Source: Elusimicrobia bacterium GWB2_63_22 (GTDB lineage Bacteria > Elusimicrobiota > Elusimicrobia > Elusimicrobiales > UBA9959). From it: a DNA stretch of 64,000 bases. Shown here in pieces: positions 52,751 to 61,375 of the stretch. The notes beneath the pieces are model-generated. The model searched no databases and was not told where the DNA came from. It saw nothing but the letters and a program-made list of their open reading frames with translations. The stretch lies in contig MGUA01000039.1 of assembly GCA_001799735.1 (NCBI GenBank), positions 78,289 to 142,288 of the forward strand, in the 5' to 3' direction. How positions within the stretch are numbered: the first letter of the stretch is position 1; each line of letters starts with the position of its first letter. The translations under genes and the position numbers were made by a program.

Positions 52751-53929
52751 ATGAAACCTGAAAAAATAACCACCGACGTCTACTCGCTGCGCGTCAACCA
52801 CTTCAACCGGCGCCTGTTCGACTCCCTGATCCCGCTGCCGGAAGGCACCAGTTACAACGCCTACCTGGTAAAGGGCACGGAGAAGACCGCGCTGTTCGAC
52901 TCCGCGGACCCCGAAAAGGCCGCGGTACTGTTCGAGTACCTTAAGGACGAGAAAAAAATTGATTACGTGATCGCCCATCACGCCGAGCAGGACCATTCCG
53001 GCTCCATCCCGCTGGTGCTGGAGCGCTACCCTGAGGCAAAGGTCGTCACCAACCCCAAGTGCAAAGAGTTCCTGATGACGCACCTGCACCTGCCGGCCGA
53101 CAAATTCATAGAGGTCAAGGACGGAGAGACGCTTTCCCTCGGCGGCAAGACGCTGGAGTTCGTCTACCTGCCCTGGGTGCACTGGCCCGAGACCATGGGT
53201 ACCTATCTGCGCGAGGAGAAGGTGTTGTTCTCCTGCGACTTCTTCGGTTCCCACCTGGCTACCAGCTCTCTCTTCTCCGAGGAGCACATCGTCTACGAGC
53301 CCATGAAGCGCTACTTCGCCGAGATCATGATGCCTTTCCGCTCCAACATCAAGGCCCACCTGGAGAAACTCGCCAAATACGATATCGCCTATATCTGCCC
53401 CAGCCACGGCCCCGTGCACGCCAACCCCAAGTTCATCATGGACATCTACAGGGACTGGGCCGTCAGCGAGCCGCGCAACAAGGCCGTAGTGGCCTATATC
53501 TCCATGCACGGCAGCACTTATATGCTGGTCAACCGCCTGGTGAGCCGCCTGCAGGAGGCCGGTGTCTGCGTGGAGAAGCTTAACCTCGACCAGATGGACG
53601 AGGGCCGGGTGGCCATGTCCCTGGTGGACGCCGCCACCATAGTTATAGGCACGCCCACCGTGCTGACCGGGCCGCATCCCAAGGCCGTGTACGCCGCGCA
53701 CCTGGCCAACCTGCTGCGGCCCAAAGCCAGGTTCGTTTCCGTCATCGGCTCTTTCGGCTGGGGCGGCCGGGCCGTGGAGACCATAGCCGGCCTTATTCCT
53801 AATATAAAGGCCGAGGTGCTCAAGCCGGTGATGATAAAAGGCATGCCCACGGAGGCGGACCTTGCGCAGATAGACGAGCTGGCGGCGCTTATTGCCGAAA
53901 AGCATAAGTCCCTGCCCGCCTGCGGCTGA
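52751..53929 (+). CDS. Flavo-diiron protein (FprA type)
   Basis: A 392-residue A-type flavoprotein that reduces oxygen or nitric oxide. The beta-lactamase domain has all the iron ligand motifs: HHAEQDHSGS (HxExDH), LPWVHWPETM, FSCDFFGSHL and PSHGPVH. Residues from about 245 form a flavodoxin domain (VVAYISMHGSTYMLV, GTPTVLTGPHP, IGSFGWGGRAVETI). No rubredoxin module is fused. Length is usual. It probably protects an anaerobe from oxygen. Good ribosome site GGAGA. It is the last gene before the P2-P7 array. Confidence 0.94.
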   Translation: MKPEKITTDVYSLRVNHFNRRLFDSLIPLPEGTSYNAYLVKGTEKTALFDSADPEKAAVLFEYLKDEKKIDYVIAHHAEQDHSGSIPLVLERYPEAKVVTNPKCKEFLMTHLHLPADKFIEVKDGETLSLGGKTLEFVYLPWVHWPETMGTYLREEKVLFSCDFFGSHLATSSLFSEEHIVYEPMKRYFAEIMMPFRSNIKAHLEKLAKYDIAYICPSHGPVHANPKFIMDIYRDWAVSEPRNKAVVAYISMHGSTYMLVNRLVSRLQEAGVCVEKLNLDQMDEGRVAMSLVDAATIVIGTPTVLTGPHPKAVYAAHLANLLRPKARFVSVIGSFGWGGRAVETIAGLIPNIKAEVLKPVMIKGMPTEADLAQIDELAALIAEKHKSLPACG

Positions 53930-53968
53930 CCGCCGGCGCGCGCGTTTTTTTGCCGGGCCGTCTGGGCC

Positions 53969-53997
53969 TTGAAAATATCGATTTCGTCTGCTAGACT
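53969..53997 (+). promoter_or_regulatory. Promoter of the P2 gene
   Basis: TTGAAA (53969-53974), 17-base spacer, TAGACT (53992-53997), with TGC in front of the -10. The P2 start is at 54085, leaving a leader of about 80 bases. Confidence 0.75.
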
Positions 53998-54016
53998 CTA
54001 AAGGAAGGGTCCTGCT

Positions 54017-54050
54017 TTTTCAGTTTCCCCGCTGCGGGGAAGGGTGAAAA
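54017..54050 (+). other. Strong hairpin in the P2 leader
   Basis: TTTTCA pairs with TGAAAA outside, and TTCCCCG with CGGGGAA around a CTG loop. It lies between promoter and ribosome site, with a T-run (54062-54067) further on. It might regulate P2 by attenuation or RNA stability; that is a guess. Confidence 0.5.
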
Positions 54051-54084
54051 ACGGGCAATATCTTTTTTATATCAGGGGGCTGTT

Positions 54085-55284
54085 ATGGCCGATAACTCTA
54101 ACAACAGGAAAAAAACTCTTTTTGTCTCCGTGCTGCTGTTCCTCGCGGCCGGCGGCGGAGTGTTCCTGTTTCTGGTTATTCAGGGGTCCAACGACCTAAC
54201 CAAGGGGAAAGGCAACACTTTCACCTACGGCTCGGCTGCGCGCGAAGGGGTAGCCTCTTTCTTCAAATATCTCGGGGGTTCCTCCGATGAGGAGAAGATG
54301 TCTGAACTTAAAACAGAGATGGCGGAGATAAGGGAGGACCTTGTCGCTACGGCCCAGGCGGCCAACCCGGACATTTCCGACTGGGTGGCTCCCCCGTCCA
54401 AACCGTCCGCTTCCGCTTCTCCTGCCGCAGTTCCCAGGATGGGCGGGGGCCGCCTTTCCGGGGCTGGTGGTATAGGGGCCGGCGGCAGCAAATCCTCCGG
54501 CGGTTCCTCGCGGTTCAGTGAGGGTTCGGGGCTGGGCAATACCAGGATCTCCAAAAATACGGCTTCCGCCACGGGGACCACGGAAAAGGGCACGCTGGCC
54601 GCCCTTACCAATGCCCGCGCCAAGCTTGGCGAAGGCCTGCGCAGCGGTTCCGCCATGACGGCCAAGGGTAAGTGGGACTCCAGTTTTGGCGTGGGCGGCG
54701 GCGGCGCCAAGGGGGATATGACCTACGGCAAAAGCGGTATGGTGAACCTGGACGGTATAAAGAAAGGGGAAATAGACAATCTTAAAGTAGCTAACGCCAA
54801 ATCCCTTAAGGTAACGGAGCCTGGTGAGTTCCAGCGGGATGAGAAGGCCGAGAGCAAGGATGCCGGCATACAGGCCGCCAAGGCGGCGGCTGAGACGGCA
54901 GCCAAGGAGGCGGCAGAGGCTGCCGCCAAGAAGGCCGCCGCCCAGGCCGCCCTCCAGGCTGCCTCGCAGGGAGTGGGCGGCACGGCCGGCAATCCAGCCA
55001 ACGCCGCCAGTGCGCCTAAGGACGACAGGGCGGGTAACAACGCCAACGCCCTGGCCCAGATCCCCGAAGTGGTGCAGGAGAACGCCACCACGGCCATCTT
55101 TCAGAATCAGCAGACGGACAGCGGGACCACGCTCCAGGATTCCGCTATAAATTTCACCAAGACGGCCGACGGTTTTGAAGCTACCTACACAGGCACTGCC
55201 ACCCCTTCGGGCGGTGGTAAGCCGTTCACGTACACGCAGACGGCTATTATGAAGCCGGACGGCACCATAACCGGGTGGAGATAA
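54085..55284 (+). CDS. Gly/Ala-rich anchored protein P2
   Basis: A 399-residue protein. A basic start (NNRKK) precedes one membrane anchor at residues 12-33. Then come an Asp/Ser-rich stalk, a helical Glu-rich stretch EEKMSELKTEMAEIREDL (possible coiled coil), a Gly/Ser/Ala-rich middle (to about residue 210) and an Ala/Lys-rich helix around 255-300. The C-terminal 60 residues are less repetitive: DSAINFTKTADGFEATY and KPFTYTQTAIMKPDGTITG, with an alternating pattern that suggests beta strands. No catalytic motif. It has its own promoter and an AGGGGG ribosome site, and is the first gene of the array that follows the flavo-diiron protein. Confidence 0.58.
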   Translation: MADNSNNRKKTLFVSVLLFLAAGGGVFLFLVIQGSNDLTKGKGNTFTYGSAAREGVASFFKYLGGSSDEEKMSELKTEMAEIREDLVATAQAANPDISDWVAPPSKPSASASPAAVPRMGGGRLSGAGGIGAGGSKSSGGSSRFSEGSGLGNTRISKNTASATGTTEKGTLAALTNARAKLGEGLRSGSAMTAKGKWDSSFGVGGGGAKGDMTYGKSGMVNLDGIKKGEIDNLKVANAKSLKVTEPGEFQRDEKAESKDAGIQAAKAAAETAAKEAAEAAAKKAAAQAALQAASQGVGGTAGNPANAASAPKDDRAGNNANALAQIPEVVQENATTAIFQNQQTDSGTTLQDSAINFTKTADGFEATYTGTATPSGGGKPFTYTQTAIMKPDGTITGWR

Positions 55285-55294
55285 CAGGGGGGGG

Positions 55295-55323
55295 TTGACA
55301 AGTCAATATTTGTCTGCTATAAT
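55295..55323 (+). promoter_or_regulatory. Consensus sigma70 promoter of the P3 gene
   Basis: TTGACA (55295-55300), exactly 17 bases, TATAAT (55318-55323), with TGC before the -10: a perfect match. P3 starts at 55424, so the leader is about 95 bases. Confidence 0.9.
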
Positions 55324-55349
55324 ATGGTAATCAACTTTGGCCTGAACGT

Positions 55350-55392
55350 CCGCAAGACTGTGTCAGGAAAAGTCTAGACTTATTTTATGCGG
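55350..55392 (+). other. Nested hairpin in the P3 leader
   Basis: CCGCA (55350-55354) can pair with TGCGG (55388-55392) and, inside, AGACT (55355-55359) with AGTCT (55371-55375). It sits in the untranslated leader of P3. Weak but positioned for regulation. Confidence 0.4.
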
Positions 55393-55423
55393 TTGCGGGG
55401 AGCGGGGCTAAATAGGCGGGATT

Positions 55424-56344
55424 ATGATGAAATTTCCGGCGAAAAAAGCTAAATCGACCCAGTACGTCATCGGCGGTACTGTAGGCGTGCTGATACTCGC
55501 TCTCTGGGTTTCCCTTCCGCTGATGAGCGGCTCCTCCATGGACGGGGGCGTTGCGGCCGGGAATCCTTTCAAATCCAAGGTGGCCGACCTTTCGGCCCTC
55601 AGCGACATTCCTTCCGAAGGCGGGGCCCCCGGTTCTCCTCTCAGCGGCGAAATGATAAACAACCCGGCCACCTCCGGAGAGGATATCGCCTCCTCCCTGT
55701 TCCAGTCCGGCCCTGATTCCGAGGTCACCGCCGAAGCGGAGGCCTCCGCGGATACCGCTTCCGGCGCCGTTCCCGCCCCCTCTTCCACTTCGGGCGGCGT
55801 TCCTTCGGCCGGCGGCCCCAGGGGGAAACTCAGCGCGGCCCCTTCCATAACCGGCGGCAATTCCAACTCCATGACGGCCGGCGGCCTGCATAACAAGTTC
55901 TTCGGCTCGGGTTCCAATAAGGCCGAGGTTGCTCCCGCGCTGCCGGGCGCCGACCTTAAAAAGATGGGCGCCAAGGATAACAAGGGCGCCCTGGTGGCCA
56001 TGCTCAGCAACAGCGCCGACAAAAGCGCGCTGGCCGCCAAGAGCGGCAAGATGGACGCCGCGCAGAATGGGGCGGCTTCCGCTTTCGGCGCCTCGGCCAA
56101 GGCGGCCGGTTCGGACCTTGACAATGACTTCGAAGGCCAGGCCATGGATTCCGGCCTGCAGCTCGGGCAGACGGCGCAGGACTTAAAAAAGAGCGACCCC
56201 AGCCTCAGCAAGACCAAGGTCACCCCGCCCTCCAAGCCCAAGGACGCCACTGATGAGAGCGAAGAGATGAAACAGCAGATAAAAATGATGATAATCCAGA
56301 TGGTCCTTAAGGCGATGTTCGCCGGGATGGGAGCCGCTGTCTGA
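55424..56344 (+). CDS. Gly/Ala/Ser-rich anchored protein P3
   Basis: A 306-residue protein. After a basic start comes one membrane anchor at residues 12-34. The mature part is Ser/Gly/Ala-rich; residues 155-235 have regular helical KMGAKDNKGALVAMLSNSADK-like segments, and residues 255-280 hold KKSDPSLSKTKV followed by a PPSKPKDATDE spacer. The SDPSL box recurs in P4. A C-terminal hydrophobic stretch (KQQIKMMIIQMVLKAMFAGM) could be a second membrane contact. Two Met codons (55424 and 55427) could start it. It has the strongest promoter in the window. Confidence 0.6.
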   Translation: MMKFPAKKAKSTQYVIGGTVGVLILALWVSLPLMSGSSMDGGVAAGNPFKSKVADLSALSDIPSEGGAPGSPLSGEMINNPATSGEDIASSLFQSGPDSEVTAEAEASADTASGAVPAPSSTSGGVPSAGGPRGKLSAAPSITGGNSNSMTAGGLHNKFFGSGSNKAEVAPALPGADLKKMGAKDNKGALVAMLSNSADKSALAAKSGKMDAAQNGAASAFGASAKAAGSDLDNDFEGQAMDSGLQLGQTAQDLKKSDPSLSKTKVTPPSKPKDATDESEEMKQQIKMMIIQMVLKAMFAGMGAAV

Positions 56345-56366
56345 TTTTCGGCATTCGGGAGGATTT

Positions 56367-57884
56367 ATGAACAACTATAACGAGAATAAAGAAAAGAAAG
56401 GCGGGTTCCTTTCGTCTCTTTCCGGCCTTTTCCGGGGCGGCTCTTCCGCGATGGGCGGCGCCTCCTCCTCAGGCCTCGGCTCTGCCGGTTCCGCCGGCGG
56501 CGGCTTGGCCGGTCTCTTCGCCACCAAGGCCGGCATAGTCGGCATGGTGCTGGGCGGCGCCACCATAGCGGCCGGCGTCGGCGTGGTCTACAACTTCATC
56601 GGGCCCTCCTCGAGCGGCGTCTACTCCCCCGAGCTGTTCCAGAACACCTACTACGAAGAGGAATCCAACAGGGCCGGGCTTGAGCGCTCCAAAGCGCGCG
56701 ACGCCTCGGGCGCCGCCTCTTCCACCCTGGATATGTTCAGGGAGCAGGCCAGGAAGGACGGCCTGGGCGGCCTTGCCGGCGAGGCCGGCGACGCCGAGGC
56801 GGCCAACGCCGCGGCTGAGGATCCTTCGGCGGCTGACGGCTCGGACGGCGCGGCTTCGGCCGACGCTCCTTCCGCTGACGGGGCTCCCGGCGCGGGCGGC
56901 GCGCCCAAACTGCAGGCTGCTTCGGGCTTTGGCGGCAAGGCCGGCGGCGGCGGCAGCGGCACCTCGATCCCCAGGATGCAGGGCGGCGGCGGGCTGGCGG
57001 GCGGCATAGGCGCGCAGTTCCAGCCGGTCTACAGGGCCCCGGCGCAGGCCAACGCGGGCAAATCCTCCGGCATGCTGGCCTCCGGCAACGCCAGGATCAC
57101 CCGCTCCCCCAAGTACGCGGTCCCGAACTTTAAGAAAAAGGGCGCTTTCGGCCAGGCCAAGTACGCCGGCAACATGAGCAAAAAGGCCGCCAGCTACAGC
57201 GGCGCGGCTTCAGCTTCGGCGGCTACCGATGCCATGATAGGCGAGACCACCGGCTCCGACGACGTGGCCGGCGGCGAGACTGGCGCGGGCCTCGGCGGGG
57301 CTGGTGTTTCCAACGGCCAGAGCCTGAAGGCCAGCGACCCTTCGCTGAGCAGCAATGAATCCACCGTGCCGGAGCCTTCCGAGCCCGAGGACGTGGACCC
57401 CTGGCAGAAATACGAAGATATGGCCATGTACGCGCTTATGGCCGGCGGCGTGCTGCTGATGCTGACCAAGTACCTGGCGGACGCGGCTCTGAAGCTGCTG
57501 CCTGCGGCTACTACTCCTATAGGAGTTGCGGCCTATCTGGCGGCCAGGATGAAGGCCATGATCGCCGGCTACGCGGCCATCGCGGCGGCCGCGGTTGCCA
57601 TCTTCGCCGGCTTTATGATGTTCTCCAAGTACGAGCAGAAGATGATGGGTGGTATCTACATGGCGGCCGGCGCTATGATCATCTGGCAGGCTTATCAGGC
57701 TATGGCCGGCATGGCCGGCCCCGAGACCGACGCGAGCGGCAACAGCACAATGACTATGAGTAACGGCGACAAGTTTACACAGGTGGGTGGCAAAGGCGAC
57801 TGGGTGAAGGTCACGGCCACTGCTGCCCCTGCTGCCCCTGTTGCCCCTGCTGCTGCGCCTGCTGTCCCTGCGGCTAAGCCGTAG
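56367..57884 (+). CDS. Gly/Ala-rich membrane protein P4
   Basis: A 505-residue protein that begins MNNYNENKEKKGGF, an acid-base start shared in outline with P5 and P7. A hydrophobic anchor is at about residues 52-74. Then come a YSPELFQNTYYEEE segment, a TLDMF box, a long Gly/Ala/Ser-rich region, the box GAFGQAKYAGNMSKKAASYSG and SDPSLSSNE. Near residue 347 a DVDPWQKYED motif opens a cluster of about four membrane segments to the end of the hydrophobic part (~450), followed by a Pro/Ala tail. P5 has the same order. The membrane cluster suggests a pore, pilin-like assembly or anchor; no catalytic motif. A GGAGG ribosome site precedes the ATG. Confidence 0.6.
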   Translation: MNNYNENKEKKGGFLSSLSGLFRGGSSAMGGASSSGLGSAGSAGGGLAGLFATKAGIVGMVLGGATIAAGVGVVYNFIGPSSSGVYSPELFQNTYYEEESNRAGLERSKARDASGAASSTLDMFREQARKDGLGGLAGEAGDAEAANAAAEDPSAADGSDGAASADAPSADGAPGAGGAPKLQAASGFGGKAGGGGSGTSIPRMQGGGGLAGGIGAQFQPVYRAPAQANAGKSSGMLASGNARITRSPKYAVPNFKKKGAFGQAKYAGNMSKKAASYSGAASASAATDAMIGETTGSDDVAGGETGAGLGGAGVSNGQSLKASDPSLSSNESTVPEPSEPEDVDPWQKYEDMAMYALMAGGVLLMLTKYLADAALKLLPAATTPIGVAAYLAARMKAMIAGYAAIAAAAVAIFAGFMMFSKYEQKMMGGIYMAAGAMIIWQAYQAMAGMAGPETDASGNSTMTMSNGDKFTQVGGKGDWVKVTATAAPAAPVAPAAAPAVPAAKP

Positions 57885-57928
57885 TAGAGAGTGTTTTATC
57901 CTTAGTTGAGAGAGTGTTTGGAGGCGTT

Positions 57929-59380
57929 ATGAACGACAATCTGCCGGATATTGGTTTTAAAGAAAAGAAAGAGAAAAAAGGCGGAGCCATAGGCTGGATC
58001 CGGGGCAAACTCGGCTTCGGTTCCCGCGGCGCCATGGGCGAGGCTGGCCTCAACCCCAACGTCATGAACGTCGGCAGGGCCATGGGCGGTGCCGGCAAGT
58101 TCGGCGCCTCCTCGTCCGGCATAGGCGGCCTTCTGGCCGGCGGCAAGCTGGGCACCGTGCTCACCATGGCCGTCCTGGCAGCGGCTGTAGGCACCACCCT
58201 GGTGATGAGGGGCGGGGATACCACTTCCGCTCCATCTTCGGCCTTTGATTCCGGCAAAACCGCCGCTTCCAACTATGTGCCGGCTATCTTAAGAAGCCAG
58301 GCCGCCAACCAGGGGTCTTCCCTTGATATGTTCAAGGAGACCAACAAAGGCGCCGGCCTGGCCATGGAGACGGATCCTTCCAAGGCCAATAAGCCGCCGG
58401 AGCCCAAGGCCGAGGAGGCCGCGGGCGAGGAAGCCCAGGGCGATCAGCCCGCCCCCGGGGGCGGTGAGAACATGGCCCAGGACATGATGGGCAAACTGCA
58501 GGGCGGCAACATGGCCTCCCTCACCAGTTCGCTCGGCGGCGGCAGCAACAAGTTCTCCAACATGGGCGGCTTCAGCAACAAGTTCGGCTCCGGCGCTACC
58601 GGCGCCAAGGCCGGCTTCAGCTCGGGCATAGGCGCCGGCTTCTCCGGTATGCCCAAGTTCGATGCTCGCAAGAACAAGATGATGGCGATGAAGGGTTCCG
58701 CGCGCCCCGTCTTCGGCGGCAGCAAGGCCGGCAAGAAGGGCACTTTCGGCTCCGGCGCTTTCGGCCAGGCCAAGGGCATGCGGGCCACCCAGAAGAGCTA
58801 CTCCGGCACCAGCATAGACTCCGCGCGCTCCACCCAGGATAAAGCCTGGGAGGGCTCCACGCCCGACGGCAGCACTGACGGCGGCGCGGGCCTCAGCGAC
58901 GGCGGCGCCGGCGTGGTAACCTCGCCTTCGCTCGATAATTCCACCAGCGGCGGCGGCGGCGGCGGCGCCGATGGCGTGGATGCCACCGTGCCCGACGCTT
59001 CCGGCGCTACGGACGTGAGCCCCTGGGCCAGCACGGTGCAGACCATCATGATGCTGGTCCTGGTCTCCGCCATACTGTCGGCGATAGCGTCGAAGCTGTG
59101 CCAGGCTAAGATCACCTACGTGTTCGGCGCCGTGATAGCCGCTATAGCAGCCATACTGGGCGTAATCGCTATCGTTATGGCCATAGGTCTCATGGGGTCG
59201 CAGGCTTTGATGGGCGGGCTTTACCTGTTGGGCGGCGGCCTGGCCGTTGCCGCGGCCGCCATGGCCCTGATGACCGACAGTTCGGGCGTACTGGCCCCCG
59301 GTACCGCCACCAGCATGATGTGGCTGGCCGCCGGCGCGGGCATCATCGGTATGCTTGGCAGCATGTTAGGCGGCAAGTAG
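57929..59380 (+). CDS. Gly/Ala-rich membrane protein P5
   Basis: A 483-residue paralogue of P4. It starts MNDNLPDIGFKEKKEKKGG and has an anchor at residues 67-86. Shared boxes are SLDMFKETNK, GAFGQAKGMRATQKSYSG and SPSLDNS, then ATDVSPWAS and a group of membrane segments (residues 365-480). The start at 57929 has GGAGG five bases upstream. It lies 44 bases after P4, in a leader that carries a repeated GAGAGTGTTT. The similarity over several boxes supports a duplication, with the low-complexity linkers free to change. Confidence 0.6.
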   Translation: MNDNLPDIGFKEKKEKKGGAIGWIRGKLGFGSRGAMGEAGLNPNVMNVGRAMGGAGKFGASSSGIGGLLAGGKLGTVLTMAVLAAAVGTTLVMRGGDTTSAPSSAFDSGKTAASNYVPAILRSQAANQGSSLDMFKETNKGAGLAMETDPSKANKPPEPKAEEAAGEEAQGDQPAPGGGENMAQDMMGKLQGGNMASLTSSLGGGSNKFSNMGGFSNKFGSGATGAKAGFSSGIGAGFSGMPKFDARKNKMMAMKGSARPVFGGSKAGKKGTFGSGAFGQAKGMRATQKSYSGTSIDSARSTQDKAWEGSTPDGSTDGGAGLSDGGAGVVTSPSLDNSTSGGGGGGADGVDATVPDASGATDVSPWASTVQTIMMLVLVSAILSAIASKLCQAKITYVFGAVIAAIAAILGVIAIVMAIGLMGSQALMGGLYLLGGGLAVAAAAMALMTDSSGVLAPGTATSMMWLAAGAGIIGMLGSMLGGK

Positions 59381-59405
59381 GCTGTTTTTGGTGGGTAGGC
59401 GCCGT

Positions 59406-59430
59406 GCCGCCGGGTTTTATCCCCGGCGGC
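59406..59430 (+). terminator. Terminator-like hairpin after P5
   Basis: GCCGCCGGG and CCCGGCGGC around a TTTTATC loop. The T-run that would make it a classic terminator is missing. Confidence 0.4.
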
Positions 59431-59462
59431 CTCGGGCTTAGTTGAGGCTGATTTTTCCGGAG

Positions 59463-59468
59463 TATAAT
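59463..59468 (+). promoter_or_regulatory. -10 box of the P6 gene
   Basis: TATAAT 52 bases before the P6 ATG at 59520, after TTGAGG at a short 15-base spacing (59442-59447). Confidence 0.45.
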
Positions 59469-59519
59469 AGGTGCGGTCCGGGTTCATTTACCCGCGGGCG
59501 CAGGAGCCGGGGAGGAGAT

Positions 59520-61016
59520 ATGGGCAGCAAGTTCGTAGAAAAACATAAACGCAAATCAGTCTTAGCCGCCCTGCTTTTTATTTTCAGCGGCAGGGTCAAA
59601 TACATCAGCATCATGCTGGTGGTGCTTATGCTTTCCGTGCCCTTCGTGATCTCGGGGGAGACGCTTAACGCCATTATAGAACTGCCCGGCGTGTCGGCCT
59701 TCCTCCGCTCCGTAGGCCTCGGCAGCGTGGTCTCGGCCGTTAACCCTAAATACTCCAACGACCTGCTCAGGGCGGCCCTGGACAAGGCGGCCCTGGACAG
59801 CGAGCAGAATTCTTTCTGGCAGCGGTTCCTCAAGAGCGTCAACGCCACCCTTCCGCCGGCCGGCGGGCCGTCCTCCATGGCCATGCTGCGCGGCGGCGCG
59901 GACCTTTTTGGCCCCGCGGAGCTTAAGGACGAGATCGCCAGGCAGAAGCGCGGCGCGGGCCAGGTAAAAGGCTCCCTTAACGACGAGGAGCGGGCCAAGG
60001 GCGAGAACGCCGACGAGGTAAATCTGGAAGGCCTGCTGGCCGGCGGCGGCGGGGGCTACGGCGACATGATGGGGGAGAACCTGGCGGCCAATTTTGCCGA
60101 CGGCGGCGCAGGCGGCAGCAACGCGCCGTATATGAACCGCACCATGTTCTCCGGCCGCGGGGCCGTGGGCGGGCAGGCGGCCGGCCAGTACAGCAGCGTT
60201 ATGAGCAAGTCCGCCAGCAAAGTGCCGGTGCCCAATTCGCCGCAGAAGGTCAACACCAAGCGCATGGGCCGCGTCTCGGGCTTTAGCTGGAAGAACGTGG
60301 GGTACAAGAGCAAGAACAACAAGATGGACATAAAACTGGGCAACAAGAAACCGATGTTCCAGCTGGCCCAGACCTTCGGCATGACCGGTGCCGCCTACAA
60401 ATCCAAGGATTCGGCGCTGGAATACCAGGCCGCCTATACCGGTACCACCTACGACGGCAACGACGCCAACCTGGACGTGATAGAAACCGACGCCGCCGCC
60501 CCCGCCGTGCCTGACACCGCTTTTACCGGCGACCTGATAGACGGCGCGGTAGAGGCCCAGGAGCTGGCCAAGGCCTGTTCCGACGCCCAGGGCACCCACG
60601 GCGCCGCCATGTCCGAGGACGGCAAGAAGATGGACGATACCGCCAGGACCCTCGGCAAACCGCCCAAGTGCTGCAGCAGCGGCGTGGGCGCCTGGAACGG
60701 CAAGATCGCCAGCATCATGGGCTACTGCTATGATTTTAATGCGCACGAGGCCCAGTTGTCGGCCGCCTGCCAGAACAAGAGCAGCCCCATGGACTGCAAC
60801 AGCTACAGCAAGATGAAGATAAAGCCCTGTTCCAAGCTGAAGTGCTGGCTCATGGTCATCATCATGATCGTGCTGGCCCTGCTGTTCGGCGCGGGCTTCT
60901 TGGTGGCCGCTATCATCGGCGTGGTTGCCGGCGGCTCCATGCTGGGCGGCGACATGTTCGGGCCCATAGGCGGCATGATAGAAGGTTTTATAAGTAAGAT
61001 GGCGGGCGGGGAGTAG
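59520..61016 (+). CDS. Anchored protein P6 with Cys-rich C-terminal module
   Basis: A 498-residue protein. A basic start (KFVEKHKRKSVLAALLF) and GRVKYI lead to an anchor at residues 27-45. The middle is Gly/Ala/Asn-rich with a KKPMFQLAQTFGMTGAAY box that aligns with the FGQAK box of P4/P5 and an AYTGTT that may match SYSG. Residues 380-445 are Cys-rich (PPKCCSSGVG, MGYCYDF, SAACQNK, MDCNSY, KPCSKLKCW), followed by membrane segments to the end. The start at 59520 has GGAGGAG upstream. The Cys module is likely disulfide-bonded outside the cytoplasm; its role is unknown. Confidence 0.6.
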   Translation: MGSKFVEKHKRKSVLAALLFIFSGRVKYISIMLVVLMLSVPFVISGETLNAIIELPGVSAFLRSVGLGSVVSAVNPKYSNDLLRAALDKAALDSEQNSFWQRFLKSVNATLPPAGGPSSMAMLRGGADLFGPAELKDEIARQKRGAGQVKGSLNDEERAKGENADEVNLEGLLAGGGGGYGDMMGENLAANFADGGAGGSNAPYMNRTMFSGRGAVGGQAAGQYSSVMSKSASKVPVPNSPQKVNTKRMGRVSGFSWKNVGYKSKNNKMDIKLGNKKPMFQLAQTFGMTGAAYKSKDSALEYQAAYTGTTYDGNDANLDVIETDAAAPAVPDTAFTGDLIDGAVEAQELAKACSDAQGTHGAAMSEDGKKMDDTARTLGKPPKCCSSGVGAWNGKIASIMGYCYDFNAHEAQLSAACQNKSSPMDCNSYSKMKIKPCSKLKCWLMVIIMIVLALLFGAGFLVAAIIGVVAGGSMLGGDMFGPIGGMIEGFISKMAGGE

Positions 61017-61375
61017 CGTGCCCGCCCAGAGGTATATCTTAAGCCCTGTAGCAAGCCCTGTTCGGAGGATGGTCCCGGTGCGTATAGGCTTCTATTGCGC
61101 GGTGCTCTTTAGATGACGGTGTTGCCGTTATACTGGACTTTCCTCCGGGCCGCCCGGTAGGGGCGGGGACGGGTTTGGCACGGGGTTTTTTGCGGTACGC
61201 ACGTCGGGCGGTCTCCAATGGGCCTAAAGGCCCAGAAGGTTAGGGGCCCAATGACACTTGGCTGCGGCGCGGATATTAGGTAAATTATAATCGGAGAAGT
61301 CTGAAGGCGGATTTTGCGTTGCTCGCTGTTGCTGTAAGGCAATTTAAATCAAGTAAAGTGTTCGGAGGCGGTTTT
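61017..61375 (+). other. Long non-coding gap before P7
   Basis: About 360 bases with no gene that I can support. It contains a short palindrome GGGCCTAAAGGCCC (61222-61235) and a TATAAT box (61286-61291) 84 bases before the P7 start; a possible TATACT lies at about 61129-61134. No RNA gene is recognisable. Confidence 0.5.
61286..61291 (+). promoter_or_regulatory. -10 box of the P7 gene
   Basis: TATAAT, with no good -35. The leader to the ATG at 61376 is about 80 bases; a GGAGG ribosome site follows at 61364-61368. Confidence 0.5.
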
